Shown here piece by piece: positions 1 to 9,100 of a stretch of DNA of 64,000 bases. The first letter of the stretch is position 1; each line of letters opens with the position of its first letter. The position numbers and the translations under genes are program-made. The notes beneath the pieces are model-generated. The model was not told where the DNA came from, ran no database searches, and saw only the letters and a list, made by a program, of their open reading frames with translations. The stretch spans positions 1,240,001 to 1,304,000 of the forward strand of contig JABTUN010000001.1 of the NCBI GenBank assembly GCA_015075365.1. Reading direction: 5' to 3'. The DNA is from Verrucomicrobiaceae bacterium. GTDB taxonomy: Bacteria > Verrucomicrobiota > Verrucomicrobiia > Verrucomicrobiales > Verrucomicrobiaceae.

Positions 1-1309
1 CGACGATGACGGTGTTGGAGCTGCCGTCGCCGATTTGATTGCTGACGCCCGAGCCGATGAAGCGCACGGAGCCGTCGCCAAAGATAAAGTTTTGATCGCC
101 ACCGACGATCACGTTCGAGGGCGCGGCCTCCTCGATCACGTTGCCGCGCCCTCCGCCGATGAAGCAACCGCCGGGCTCGGTCGCGGGAAAGGGCAGGGTG
201 TTGGAGGTGCCATCGCCGATGCGGTTGAAGACACCGCCGGTGATGGAGCAGGAGGGCGCGTTCACTCCCACACGATTCGACCAGCCGCCGCCGATGAAGC
301 TGTTTCCGGGCGGGATTTCACCGACAAAGACCGTGTTGGAGGTGCCGTCGGTGATGTCCTGCGAGACAGGCTGCGCGTCGCCACGCGTGTCACCGCCGAT
401 GAAATTGGACCAGCCGCCGGTGACGACGGAGCGCACGGAGCCGTCCCCGAGGACGATTTGTGTGCCGCCGCCGATGAAGGAGCCGGCGGAATTGGGTCCG
501 ATCACATTCGAGCTGCCGCCGGTGACGACCGATGAGCTGGACGATGTCGAGATGCCATTGCCTTTGCCGCCGGTCACCGAGCTGGCGGTCACGCCGGCCA
601 CGATGTAGTTGTCCGCCGAGCCGCTCACGAGGTTGGGCCAGTTTTGCGTGGTGGGCAGCACTTTGAGAGCAGGGGAATTGTTCACCCGCAGTTCGATGGG
701 CTGGAGGTCGGTGGTGCCGATGTAGCGGTTTGCAGCCACGCCGGTGTTGCCGCCAATGCGCCAGTAGGTGTTCGCCGCTTCGGGGGTGAGCGCCGTGGCG
801 GTCACGTTCGTCAGCGCGGAGCCGTCTCCAGCGAGGACATTGCCGCCGTTGCTGAGGTTCACCGCGCTGGAGTAGGTGCCGGAGAGAGCGCCAGATGACA
901 GCGCTCCCACCACGCCGGTCGCTGGCACGGATGCGGCGCGGATGGCATACGGCGTGGCCGTGAGGCGGTGCCGCGGTGTGAGGGCGGTGTAAGTACCCGC
1001 CCCCTGCGGACTCACGGACACCTCCAGCCAGCGGGCAGCTCCAGTGAAAGGAGCAGCGCCATAGTCGAGGCTGGCGGAGAACAAGCCGTTGCTCACGGAT
1101 ACCGACGGCCGGGTCAGCAGCGCGAGCGACGTGCCCGCGCTTTCACTGTCGAACAGTTCAAAGCGAAGATCGTACACCCCGCTCGCGGGTGTTCCGTTGT
1201 TTTGCAGGCGGCCTTGGTAGGTGAAGCTGGTGTCCTGGGCTTGAACCAGACTGGCGCACAGCAGGGCGAGCGCCAGCAGCGGGATGTGAAGAGCAGTATT
1301 CGTGTTCAT
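1..1309 (-). CDS. Secreted repeat protein with FIGGG/DGTSNT motifs (3' end outside window)
   Basis: The frame is open from an ATG at 1309 down to base 1, so the C-terminus lies outside the window. The protein starts with a clear signal peptide (MNTNTALHIPLLALALLCAS, cleavage near AQA). Residues about 27-125 are an N-terminal carrier domain (TYQGRL near the start, LTPRHRLTATPYA near its end) that is shared with the proteins at 15777-18002 and 20383-24018. From about residue 220 the chain is a glycine-rich repeat: F/VIGGG or VTGG recurs every 15-25 residues, mixed with DGTSNT or DGSSNT. This resembles beta-structured surface adhesin or tail-fibre stalks, and a surface role is inferred. It follows the gene at 1334-1822 by 24 bp on the same strand and is probably cotranscribed with it. 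I do not recognise a named family for the whole protein. Confidence 0.75.
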   Translation of the reverse strand, partial: MNTNTALHIPLLALALLCASLVQAQDTSFTYQGRLQNNGTPASGVYDLRFELFDSESAGTSLALLTRPSVSVSNGLFSASLDYGAAPFTGAARWLEVSVSPQGAGTYTALTPRHRLTATPYAIRAASVPATGVVGALSSGALSGTYSSAVNLSNGGNVLAGDGSALTNVTATALTPEAANTYWRIGGNTGVAANRYIGTTDLQPIELRVNNSPALKVLPTTQNWPNLVSGSADNYIVAGVTASSVTGGKGNGISTSSSSSVVTGGSSNVIGPNSAGSFIGGGTQIVLGDGSVRSVVTGGWSNFIGGDTRGDAQPVSQDITDGTSNTVFVGEIPPGNSFIGGGWSNRVGVNAPSCSITGGVFNRIGDGTSNTLPFPATEPGGCFIGGGRGNVIEEAAPSNVIVGGDQNFIFGDGSVRFIGSGVSNQIGDGSSNTVIV

Positions 1310-1333
1310 GATGAAAAAATGGGTGGTAGTGGG

Positions 1334-1822
1334 TCAGGGCTTGTACAGGCGGAAAAACGTGTTCGTGCCGCCACGCGGCAGCACCACGGGATTTTCCGGC
1401 GCGGCGGAGATGGTGCTCCAGGAGGCCGGCAGCAGTGTGAGGCTTTGCTGCAGTGAAAAACCGGGGGGTTCCGGATGCCAGGAAAGCAGCACGTCGGACA
1501 CGCCGCTGAGCTGCAGGCGCAGCGTGGGCACCGCGCTGCCCGGATCAGTGAAATCGAAGGCCCAGAAGCCGCTTTTGATCATCTGCGATCCCGCGGCCAG
1601 CGTGACGCGTCCAGTGTCCGCCTGGCCCGTGGTCCCATGCAGCGTGAAATCCCCGCCGCTCATCAACACGCCGCCGCCATCCACCGTGAACCAGTCGAGC
1701 GTGAAAACATCGTCAGCCCTGGCGGAGGAAAAAGGGAGCCAGCAGCACACAACAAACATCACCCACCCTGCATGGCCCGCGATCACGCTTTTAAGTCCGC
1801 ATGGGTGAGGTAAGTCCTTCAT
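1334..1822 (-). CDS. Small secreted protein, DWFTVDGGG-type
   Basis: A 162-aa protein with an N-terminal hydrophobic segment (about residues 13-35, VMFVVCCWLPFSS, cleavage near ARA). The mature part carries WFTVDGGG, then SGGDFTLHGTTGQ, then GSQMIKSGFWAF. I have seen this pattern in short secreted Verrucomicrobia proteins of unknown function encoded beside large surface proteins. The C-terminal half (LRLQLSGVSDVLLSW ... FFRLYKP) has the look of the sorting or interpretation domain often found at the end of Verrucomicrobia exported proteins. It lies 24 bp upstream of the large repeat protein that ends at 1309, in the same direction, which suggests an operon. No catalytic residues are visible. 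Confidence 0.65.
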   Translation of the reverse strand: MKDLPHPCGLKSVIAGHAGWVMFVVCCWLPFSSARADDVFTLDWFTVDGGGVLMSGGDFTLHGTTGQADTGRVTLAAGSQMIKSGFWAFDFTDPGSAVPTLRLQLSGVSDVLLSWHPEPPGFSLQQSLTLLPASWSTISAAPENPVVLPRGGTNTFFRLYKP

Positions 1823-1870
1823 GGGCGCATCTTAGTGCGCCCCTCCTTTCCTGAACAGCTTTTTCGCCCC

Positions 1871-2668
1871 TCACGGCAGCGGCATGATCTTGCGCGTCCG
1901 TTTTTCAAACCGCACCGTCGTCGTGTAGCCGACGCTGCGGACAAGATCGAGGGCCTTGTCGAAGTCCACGCCGACATCCGTTGGCACGTGCGCGTCCGAA
2001 TTGATCACGATGGGCACCTTCGCGCTGAAGGCCATCTCCAGCATCTCGCGCGCCGGGTAGATCTCGCGCACGTCCTTGCGCAGACCGGCCGTGCTCACCT
2101 CCAGGACGCCATTTGTGTCCACCAGCGCCTGGATCACCGGCTCGTAGTAGCGTCGCAGATCGCCCGCTGGCCGCAGGCCAAAGCGTTTTGCGAGGTCCGG
2201 GTGCGCGTGGAAGTCAAACTGCCGCGTGCGGATCATCTGCTCGTAGAGCTTCCAATACATGCCCCACATGTGCTCGATGTCCGAGGCGCTTTTCCAGCGC
2301 GAGACATGCTTCGGATCGTCCACCGCGATGCCGTCATGGATGTAGTGCACGCTGCCGATGAGATAATCCCACTCCGCCATGCCCGCCGTCTCGTCGATCC
2401 ACTTCTGATAGCCCTCGATGTGGTCACACTCCAGCGCCAGGCGGATGGGAAAATCCGGCAGCGCCTCGCGCGCCTCCTGCACCAGCTCGAAATAGCGCGG
2501 CAGGTCGTCCAATGGCATGCGCCAGTTGTCATACTGCTCCGGCATCGGGTTGTGGTCCGACAATCCGATCTCCGCGAGGCCGATTTTTTGTGCATGCCGG
2601 GCGTAATCGACGGGATCCCCCTCGGCATGAAGGCAGAGCGGCGTGTGCGTATGGTAATCGGTGAGCAT
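1871..2668 (-). CDS. hisJ: Histidinol-phosphatase, PHP (HisJ) family
   Basis: A 265-aa cytoplasmic phosphoesterase of the polymerase-and-histidinol-phosphatase superfamily. It would dephosphorylate L-histidinol phosphate in histidine biosynthesis. Metal-binding motifs are in the expected order: DYHTHTPLC at residues 4-12, a downstream SDHNP, ALECDHIEG, a central GSVHYI, FHAHPDL, and NSDAHVPTD near the C-terminus. The reading frame extends upstream to 2788, but the ATG at 2668 is chosen because PHP proteins start immediately before the first HxH motif. It is divergent from aspS with a 118-bp gap that must hold both promoters. No other his genes are present, so the substrate assignment rests on the family; another phosphoesterase activity is possible. 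Confidence 0.8.
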   Translation of the reverse strand: MLTDYHTHTPLCLHAEGDPVDYARHAQKIGLAEIGLSDHNPMPEQYDNWRMPLDDLPRYFELVQEAREALPDFPIRLALECDHIEGYQKWIDETAGMAEWDYLIGSVHYIHDGIAVDDPKHVSRWKSASDIEHMWGMYWKLYEQMIRTRQFDFHAHPDLAKRFGLRPAGDLRRYYEPVIQALVDTNGVLEVSTAGLRKDVREIYPAREMLEMAFSAKVPIVINSDAHVPTDVGVDFDKALDLVRSVGYTTTVRFEKRTRKIMPLP

Positions 2669-2786
2669 GCGCCTCCAAAGCACGGCCCGGAGGCTCTGGA
2701 AACCGCAAATTCGGCCTCCCTGCCCCGCCCGCCTTCCCCCTTGCGCCCAGGCCGAAAATGCCGACTCTACGCGCCCTTTTTCCGCC

Positions 2787-4730
2787 ATGATCCCAAACGC
2801 CTACCGCACCCTCCACTGCAACGCCGTCCGCAAAGAGCACATCGGCCAGAACGTCACGCTCTGTGGCTGGGTGAATTCGGCCCGCGACCATGGCGGCGTC
2901 ATCTTCATCGACCTGCGCGATCGCGAAGGCCTCACGCAGGTCGTCTTCCGCCCGGAGGAAAACGCCGAGCTCGCCGCGATGAGCCACACGCTGCGTGACG
3001 AGGACGTGCTGCAGATCACCGGCAAGGTCGCCGCGCGTCTCACCGGCACCGAAAACGCCAAGCTCGGCACCGGCGATGTCGAAATCGTCGCCACCGAGTG
3101 CAAAGTGCTCAACAAGGCCGATGTGCTGCCCTTCCAGCTCGACCGCGAGCTCTCGAACGAGGACATGCGGATGAAATACCGCTATCTCGACCTGCGCCGC
3201 GGTCGCATGAACTACAACCTGCGCACGCGCCACAAGATCACCAACGCCGCGCGCAACTACCTCGACAAAGCTGGCTTCATCGAGGTCGAAACGCCGATCC
3301 TCAGCAACCCGACACCGGAAGGTGCCCGTGACTTCCTCGTGCCCGCCCGCTTGAACCCCGGCAAGTTTTACGCGCTGCCGCAGGCACCGCAGCAGTATAA
3401 GCAGCTCATGATGGTCGCCGGTTTGGAGCGTTATTTCCAAATTGCCCGCTGCTTCCGCGATGAGGACCTGCGCGCCGACCGCCAGCCGGAATTTACGCAG
3501 ATTGACATCGAGGCCAGCTTCGTAACAAAGGAAGACATTATTAGCTTGGTAGAAGGACTTCTCTTCCAGATGTTCGTGGAGGCTGCAAAGGTTCCAATTG
3601 GAACGGGAGCACCCAAACAGGCACATTTTCTGGATATTGGAATGGCCCAACGTGCAGATGAGTTCATCAAGGACACCGATTGGGAAACCAGCATGAAGAG
3701 CAAGATACCGTTGCCCTTCCCGCGCCTGACGTATCAAGAAGCCATGGACCGCTACGGCTCCGACAAGCCGGACACGCGCTACGGCAACGAGATCGTCGAT
3801 ATGGCCGATGTCTTCGCGAACAGCGGCTTCAAAATCTTCCGCAGCACCATCGAAAACGGCGGCGTCGTCCGCGCCATCAACGCGAAAGGCTTCGCCGGCA
3901 TCACCACCGGCCAGATGATCCGTCTCAACGAGATCGCCACGCAGGCTGGCATGAAGGTGAAGCAGCTCGCCTTCATCAAAGTGGAGCGCGATGCGAACGG
4001 CGTGCTCGAATACAAATCGCCACTTTGGAAGTTCTTCAGCGAGGACGAGCAAAAAGCGCTCATCGCCAAGCTCGGTGTCGAAGAGAACGACATCGTCTTC
4101 TTCTACGCCGGCACCTGGCAGGAAGCCTGCGACATCCTCGGCCGCGTGCGCATCGAGATCGCCAATATGATGGAACTCACCAAAGGCAGCTCAAAGCTGA
4201 ACTTCCTGTGGGTCGTCGATTTCCCGCTGCTCGCCCACGATGCCGAAACGCAGAGCTGGGTGGCCGTGCATCATCCCTTCACGCGTCCGAAAACGGAAGA
4301 CATCCCACTCATGGAAGCTGGTGAATACGCCAAAGTCCGCGCTGAGGCCTACGACGTCGTCTTGAACGGCTACGAACTCGGCGGCGGCTCCATCCGAATC
4401 CACGAAAAGGATCTGCAAGCCAAGCTCTTCAGCGTCCTCGGTGTCACCGAGGAAGAACAGGCGCACAAATTCGGCCACATCCTCGACGCCTTCCGTTTCG
4501 GCGCACCTCCCCACGGTGGTCTCGCGCTCGGTCTCGACCGCATCGCCATGCTCGTCAGCGGCGAGGACAGCATCCGCGAAGTCATCGCCTTCCCGAAGAA
4601 CAACAAGGGCAGCGATTTGATGACCGACAGCCCGACGAACATCGACTTCAAGACGCTCCGCGAGATCTACATCCAGAGCACCTACAAGGAGAAAAGTAGT
4701 CCGGTTGCGCCGCAACCGGAATCCAAGTAG
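2787..4730 (+). CDS. aspS: Aspartyl-tRNA synthetase, bacterial type
   Basis: A 647-aa class II synthetase that charges tRNA-Asp. The N-terminal OB-fold anticodon domain (residues about 15-110) is followed by the catalytic domain with motif 2 (ARCFRDEDLRADRQPEFTQI) and motif 3 (GLALGLDRIAML). The GAD domain lies between them. The frame is open upstream to 2661, but ATG 2787 begins the conserved N-terminus (MIPNAYRTLHCNAV). It is longer than the usual length of about 590 residues for two visible reasons. There is an extra segment at about residues 265-306, encoded in an AT-richer stretch (3520-3705). The last 11 residues and the TAG stop come from REP palindromes at 4695-4730. Both are discussed as findings. 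The enzyme core looks intact. Confidence 0.95.
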   Translation: MIPNAYRTLHCNAVRKEHIGQNVTLCGWVNSARDHGGVIFIDLRDREGLTQVVFRPEENAELAAMSHTLRDEDVLQITGKVAARLTGTENAKLGTGDVEIVATECKVLNKADVLPFQLDRELSNEDMRMKYRYLDLRRGRMNYNLRTRHKITNAARNYLDKAGFIEVETPILSNPTPEGARDFLVPARLNPGKFYALPQAPQQYKQLMMVAGLERYFQIARCFRDEDLRADRQPEFTQIDIEASFVTKEDIISLVEGLLFQMFVEAAKVPIGTGAPKQAHFLDIGMAQRADEFIKDTDWETSMKSKIPLPFPRLTYQEAMDRYGSDKPDTRYGNEIVDMADVFANSGFKIFRSTIENGGVVRAINAKGFAGITTGQMIRLNEIATQAGMKVKQLAFIKVERDANGVLEYKSPLWKFFSEDEQKALIAKLGVEENDIVFFYAGTWQEACDILGRVRIEIANMMELTKGSSKLNFLWVVDFPLLAHDAETQSWVAVHHPFTRPKTEDIPLMEAGEYAKVRAEAYDVVLNGYELGGGSIRIHEKDLQAKLFSVLGVTEEEQAHKFGHILDAFRFGAPPHGGLALGLDRIAMLVSGEDSIREVIAFPKNNKGSDLMTDSPTNIDFKTLREIYIQSTYKEKSSPVAPQPESK

Positions 4731-4791
4731 CTCTGTTGCGCCGCAACTGAGTCTTGCCGAACAGCCAGTTGCAGCGCAACTGGCCTACTTT
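4695..4791. repeat. Three GTAG-headed REP palindromes, left side of RAYT gene
   Basis: Three imperfect palindromes sit between the aspS catalytic core and the transposase stop. REP1: GTAG at 4696-4699, then a perfect inverted repeat 4701-4719 (CCGGTTGCG/CGCAACCGG). REP2: GTAG at 4727-4730, stem GTTGCG/CGCAAC within 4735-4747. REP3 is inverted: stem 4764-4772 with 4776-4784 (GCCAGTTGC/GCAACTGGC, loop AGC), and GTAG on the minus strand at 4788-4785. A tetranucleotide head followed by a short-loop palindrome is the known architecture of REP sequences recognised by RAYT proteins. REP1 codes the last residues of aspS, the GTAG of REP2 contains the aspS stop, and the GTAG of REP3 contains the transposase stop. 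Confidence 0.9.
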
Positions 4792-5432
4792 GTCCACACT
4801 CGATACTCATTGGCCTTCAAGCGAGCCTTCACAGGATTGTTCACGACATACTCCCTGAACTTCCTCAAGCTCGCCTCGCTGCGCACGAGGTGGTCGAAGC
4901 TCTCCCATTGCCAGAACTGCCCTTCACGATTCAGCACTGCGTTGATGCGTCCTGCAGTGTAGCGCTTCCAATTCCGGCACAACCGTTTCATCTCACCACG
5001 TCCAGCAACACCCGCCAGCACATGCACATGGTTCGGCATGACCACGAATGCCTCCATGGAATACTTGATGCCATCTTGATACAGCAGGTTCTCAGCGACG
5101 ATTGCGCTCAACTCCGGTCTTCGCAGCACGCATTCTCCATGGCACTCATCCAGCATGACATGCCACTTTGTGGTGAAAAGGCGATAAAACTCCTGATGCT
5201 CGTTCTCCGGCAGCATCTCCAGCTCTCGCTGCCAGTCTTCCGCCGATGGATCAACACCATGCCCTCGGAGCCAAATCTCCCGCTCAGCATGCCATTTCTC
5301 GAATAACTCTTTCGGAATCGAATCCGCCGTCCGCCAGGTGATGAAGTAATACGCGTTCAGTTGCTCCCAATGCGGCAGGTGCCCGTGTGTGACCTCTGTC
5401 TTCGCCGAGGGATCAAAGAACCGAAACTCCAT
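4785..5432 (-). CDS. REP-associated tyrosine transposase (RAYT, Y1/HUH family)
   Basis: A 215-aa HUH-type single-strand DNA transposase-like protein. The HUH motif is in MPNHVHVL (H135, H137). The candidate nucleophilic tyrosine is Y158 in KRYTAGRIN. The family signature FWQWESFDHLVR (about 173-184) and the C-terminal NNPVKARL (198-205) are both present. The frame extends back to a TTG at 5465 inside a REP, so the ATG at 5432 is preferred. It lies between three REPs (4695-4791) and two REPs (5446-5502), the arrangement of a RAYT-REP unit. Known relatives are domesticated, single-copy genes that cleave and join REP hairpins. All catalytic residues are intact, so it is likely active on these palindromes. 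Its own TAG stop lies inside the GTAG of REP3. Confidence 0.93.
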   Translation of the reverse strand: MEFRFFDPSAKTEVTHGHLPHWEQLNAYYFITWRTADSIPKELFEKWHAEREIWLRGHGVDPSAEDWQRELEMLPENEHQEFYRLFTTKWHVMLDECHGECVLRRPELSAIVAENLLYQDGIKYSMEAFVVMPNHVHVLAGVAGRGEMKRLCRNWKRYTAGRINAVLNREGQFWQWESFDHLVRSEASLRKFREYVVNNPVKARLKANEYRVWTK

Positions 5433-5445
5433 GCGCGAGCGTAAA

Positions 5446-5502
5446 GTAGCCCAGTTGCTTCGCAACTGGAGTCCCTGGCCAGTTCCGAAGGAACTGGACT
5501 AC
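5446..5502. repeat. Inverted pair of GTAG-headed REPs, right side of RAYT gene
   Basis: REP4: GTAG at 5446-5449, stem 5451-5458 with 5462-5469 (CCAGTTGC/GCAACTGG, loop TTC). REP5 is inverted: stem 5479-5486 with 5490-5497 (CCAGTTCC/GGAACTGG, loop GAA), and minus-strand GTAG at 5502-5499. The two heads face outward, forming a BIME-like inverted pair of 57 bp just upstream of the transposase start. The minus-strand GTAG of REP5 supplies the TAG stop codon (5501-5499) of the ECF sigma gene that follows. The pair may also act as a transcription or mRNA-stability boundary between that sigma gene and the transposase. Confidence 0.9.
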
Positions 5503-6191
5503 TTTCTCAACGCGCTCATCAATGCGTCGAGTTCCTCACGCACACTGCCTGCTTCGCTGACGGTTTGCGCGATCTCGGCTTTCACCGCATCGCGAAAACG
5601 CTTCCGCAGGCGATGAATGGCCACTTTGATCGCTTCGACGCTCAAACCGAGTTTTTCGGCGGCGTCCGACTGCGGTGTTGAATCGCCATCGGCGGCCAGC
5701 CACGGCTTCAGCACGTCAAAGTGGCCGGACTTGCCCTCGACTCGCATCTCAGCCTCCAAACGGCCCAAAGCGCGCGCCAGCACCGTCAGCGCCCACTGGC
5801 GGTCAAACTCGGCGTCCGGAGCTTCCGCGGCCGTATCGGCCATTTCCGCATCCATTTCGGCATGCTCGACACCTCCGCCGCGCTTTTCCGCGCGCACCTT
5901 GTCGCGCTGATCTCCGGCGAAGTGCTTCAACGCGCCGAGCAGGTAGCTGCGAAAGCGTCCGCGCTCCGGCCTCGCGCCCTCCATCGCACCTCCCGCGAGC
6001 AGTTTGGCAAAAAAATCATGAGCCAGCTCGCGCGCGACATCCTCCTCGCGTCCATCACGCCGAAGAAACGCCACCACCGGCGCATAATACGCCTCGCACA
6101 ACTCGCTGAGCGCCGCTTGCGCCTGTGTGTCGCTCCCACGCGAGCGTGAAACGAGCGTCCAGCGGGTGTCGTGGAAGGAGGAGGAGGTCAT
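5499..6191 (-). CDS. ECF-type RNA polymerase sigma factor, kinase-linked
   Basis: A 230-aa sigma-70 family protein of the ECF type common in Planctomycetes and Verrucomicrobia. It begins TSSSFHDTRWTLVSR, the usual N-terminal signature of this group. Region 2 follows (ALSELCEAYYAPVVAFLRRD ... DVARELAHDFFAKLL), then the group-specific RGRFRSYLLGALKHF. Region 4 has the DNA-binding helix-turn-helix AEKLGLSVEAIKVAIHRL. ATG 6191 overlaps the stop of the upstream kinase gene (ATGA), so translation is probably coupled and the kinase may control this sigma factor. The usual acidic DAED-type core-binding motif is altered (EEDVAREL), as in kinase-controlled ECFs. The stop codon lies in a REP. Its target promoters are unknown; the shared promoter-like element described elsewhere in this window is a candidate. 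Confidence 0.88.
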   Translation of the reverse strand: MTSSSFHDTRWTLVSRSRGSDTQAQAALSELCEAYYAPVVAFLRRDGREEDVARELAHDFFAKLLAGGAMEGARPERGRFRSYLLGALKHFAGDQRDKVRAEKRGGGVEHAEMDAEMADTAAEAPDAEFDRQWALTVLARALGRLEAEMRVEGKSGHFDVLKPWLAADGDSTPQSDAAEKLGLSVEAIKVAIHRLRKRFRDAVKAEIAQTVSEAGSVREELDALMSALRK

Positions 6192-9100
6192 TGCATGGAA
6201 GGCAGGACGATTTTCCGGTAGATTTCCCACCTGAGCAGGCGATGCCGGATCTGAAAGGTCTCCACATCTGACAAAGGCACCTGGAAGTTCACGCTCTCCA
6301 GGCGGGCGACTTCCCTGGAGCCTGGCGCACGGTATTTTTCCAAACGCGCGTCCACCATGCTTCCATAGGCGGCCCCCTCCCAGTGGCCGATCTTCCGGCC
6401 AGACTTCAGGATCGCGTAGCAGCCCACCTGCTTCATGAAGAGATTTTCGTTGTGCCAGGAGATAAAAGCCCGCCCCTCCTTGTCATTGCCTGTGGCGGTG
6501 ACGAAGCCTGCGACACCTTTCAGCATCTCTTCTCCCTGGAACTGAGGCGAAACCTTGTTGGAGAGTTCCCATGGCCCCGTGCTAAAACCGAGCTCCACCG
6601 TGATGTGACGCGGAAGCTGCTCTTTGCGGCCAAGAACGAGGCTGCAACTGCGGAGCGGCGGTTGTTTCACGGATAGCGGTTTACCACCAGCCCTGCCATG
6701 GGCAAGCCGGAGAGGTTGGCCGAATTCATCGAGCAAATGGATCTCAAGCAGGCTTCTGCCATCGAAATCCGCATGCTCGAACCAAAGCTGCACCATGCGC
6801 TCATCGGCGTGTGCGGGATCGCTGGTGTGGATCAAGTCAGGGAAGGACTCCTTCACCTGGCGCAGCGCCTGGGCATCCTGCACCTGACGGCCCAGTGTGT
6901 CGTAAACCTCATCCTGCCATGTTTTGTCACCACGCCGTTTGAGTTGCACATACCTCAGCTCGGGCGGCTGCGACTCGTCCCAGTGCTGCGTGCCTTCCAG
7001 AACCTCCACATAGCTTTCTGGTGAAGTCTGCACGGCCTTTGAAGACGCAGATGGCGGCAAAGCATCCGGTGAGAAGTGCGAGAAAAGCATTTTGCCCACG
7101 ATCTTGTTCCACGGCACGAAAAACTCGTCGGGACTGCCGCCGCGTTTCAGCATAAGGCCCTTCTCCTCGCGTGCCACGACGCGGGCGATCCAGGTGTGAC
7201 CGCTCTCGTGCTCGAAGAGGATGAGGTCACCGCTGGTAAAACCCGTGTCGAGGTGCGAGGCGAGCCAATGGCTGTTTTTGACGACGCCGGGCTCGTTGCC
7301 TTGCGGCACTCGATAAGCGCCGGCAATGAAGGACTTGATGAACATGGCGATCACCAGAGCGATGACGGCCTGTCCACTCCAGCTCGCGATGCGGTTGCGC
7401 TTCGGAGCGGAGCCATCGGCGGGATGTTTCCGCATCCACCAAAGCGTCGAGATCACACAGGCGGCGATGGCGACGAGCGAGAATGTGATGGCGGCCCAGC
7501 AGTAGGAGTCCTGATGGCGTGGCAGTTGATAAAAGCCGGCCATGCCCGCGATCATGAGCGCCAGCGACCAGATGAAGCTCTGCTTGCCGAAATACGCGTT
7601 CACGTCATACCAGCGCTTGTCGGAGGCGAAGGTGGAGGGCAGGCGCACGCCGTAAAAGGAGTTCATCGGCACGAGTCGCAGCCACAGCGGCAGGCTAAGC
7701 ACGAAAAGCAGCAGGCCGATGCATTCGGTTATCGTCGCGAAAATGTAATGCACCTGAAGTCCGCCGCCCGTTTGCGCCCAGCGGTAGATCATCCACCACA
7801 GCACCGCGCCGGGCACCAAGACGGCGGGAATGATCCAGAACACGCGGTTCGACGACTCATGCGGCATGCCAGCGGCCTCCAGTTCCAGCCTCCGCCGCGC
7901 CCACCAGGGCACGAGCATCATCGGCAACATCAGCGGCAGCCACAAAAACGCGCCCATGCTGGTCAGCCATGACGTCTGCGACATGAGCTGCAAGGCGCGC
8001 GGCATTTCAGCGAGTGACTTCACCACATCCGGAGCGATGACTTTCCCGCCCATGCCATGCTGCGCGATGACGAGGCCGCCGACGGCGTCCCAGCCCGCCG
8101 CGATGCCGCCCATCGCGTTCCAGCCGAGCGCGGCCCCGCCAGTCGCCAGGGGGCCGATGCTCAAACCGCCGACGGCGAGCAGCAGAGCGAGCGCGAGGCC
8201 GCCCCAGGAAATCAAACCGATGCTCAAACCGCCAATCGCAACACCTCCAACGGCCATTCCACCGCAGGCGAACCAGCCGCGGGCATAACCACCAAAGGCG
8301 AAAACCCCGCGCGCAATCTCACCAAACGCGAAGAAACCGCGCGCCACACGCTTTTCGCCTGTCGCTGGATCAACACCCTGCGTGACATGCAGCAGCGGCA
8401 TGCCGAAGAGTGTGCGCTTCGATTTGTATTCGAAGCTTTGAAAACGTCGCGCCAGCGCTCGCTGCACCGGCGCTGACATGGAACCGAGATTCTCAAGCTG
8501 CGTCTTGAACTCGCCCGCGCTCTGCTGGCGGCGCGCGCGCTCCTTCTCCAGCGCTCGAAACACAATCTCGTCGATGTTTCCACCGACGGCGGCGATTTCG
8601 GAAGGCGCGGCAAAACGGCCGAGAGGCAGCTCGCCCGTGAGCATCTCGTAAAAGACGACGCCGAGGCTGTAGATGTCCGCGCGATGATCGACGCTGGACG
8701 GCTGCTCGATCTGCTCCGGGGCCATGTAGGGCGCGGTGCCGAGTTTTGCGCCGCTTTGCGTGAGCAGCATCGCGTCACCTCCTTTTTCATCGAGGATTTT
8801 GGCGATGCCGAAGTCGGCGATCTTCACGCGGCCCTTCGAGTCGAGCAGGATGTTCTCCGGCTTGATGTCGCGATGCAAAACGCCCTGCGTGTGGGCGAAC
8901 TGAAGCGCGTCGCAGATGGCCGGAATGATGCGCAGGGCCTGCTCCGGCGTGAAACGGCCCGCCCGCATGGCCTGGCGCAGGTTTACGCCATCCACGAACT
9001 CCATGATGAGATACGCGAAGCCGCCGCTCTCGCCGAAATCATGCACCGCGACGATGCTCGGATGGCTGAGACGCGCGAGAACGCGGCCCTCGCGGTTGAA

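Noticed and set aside
2529..4052. Minus-strand frame of about 500 codons opposite aspS
   Set aside because: Antisense to all class II synthetase motifs; no independent support.
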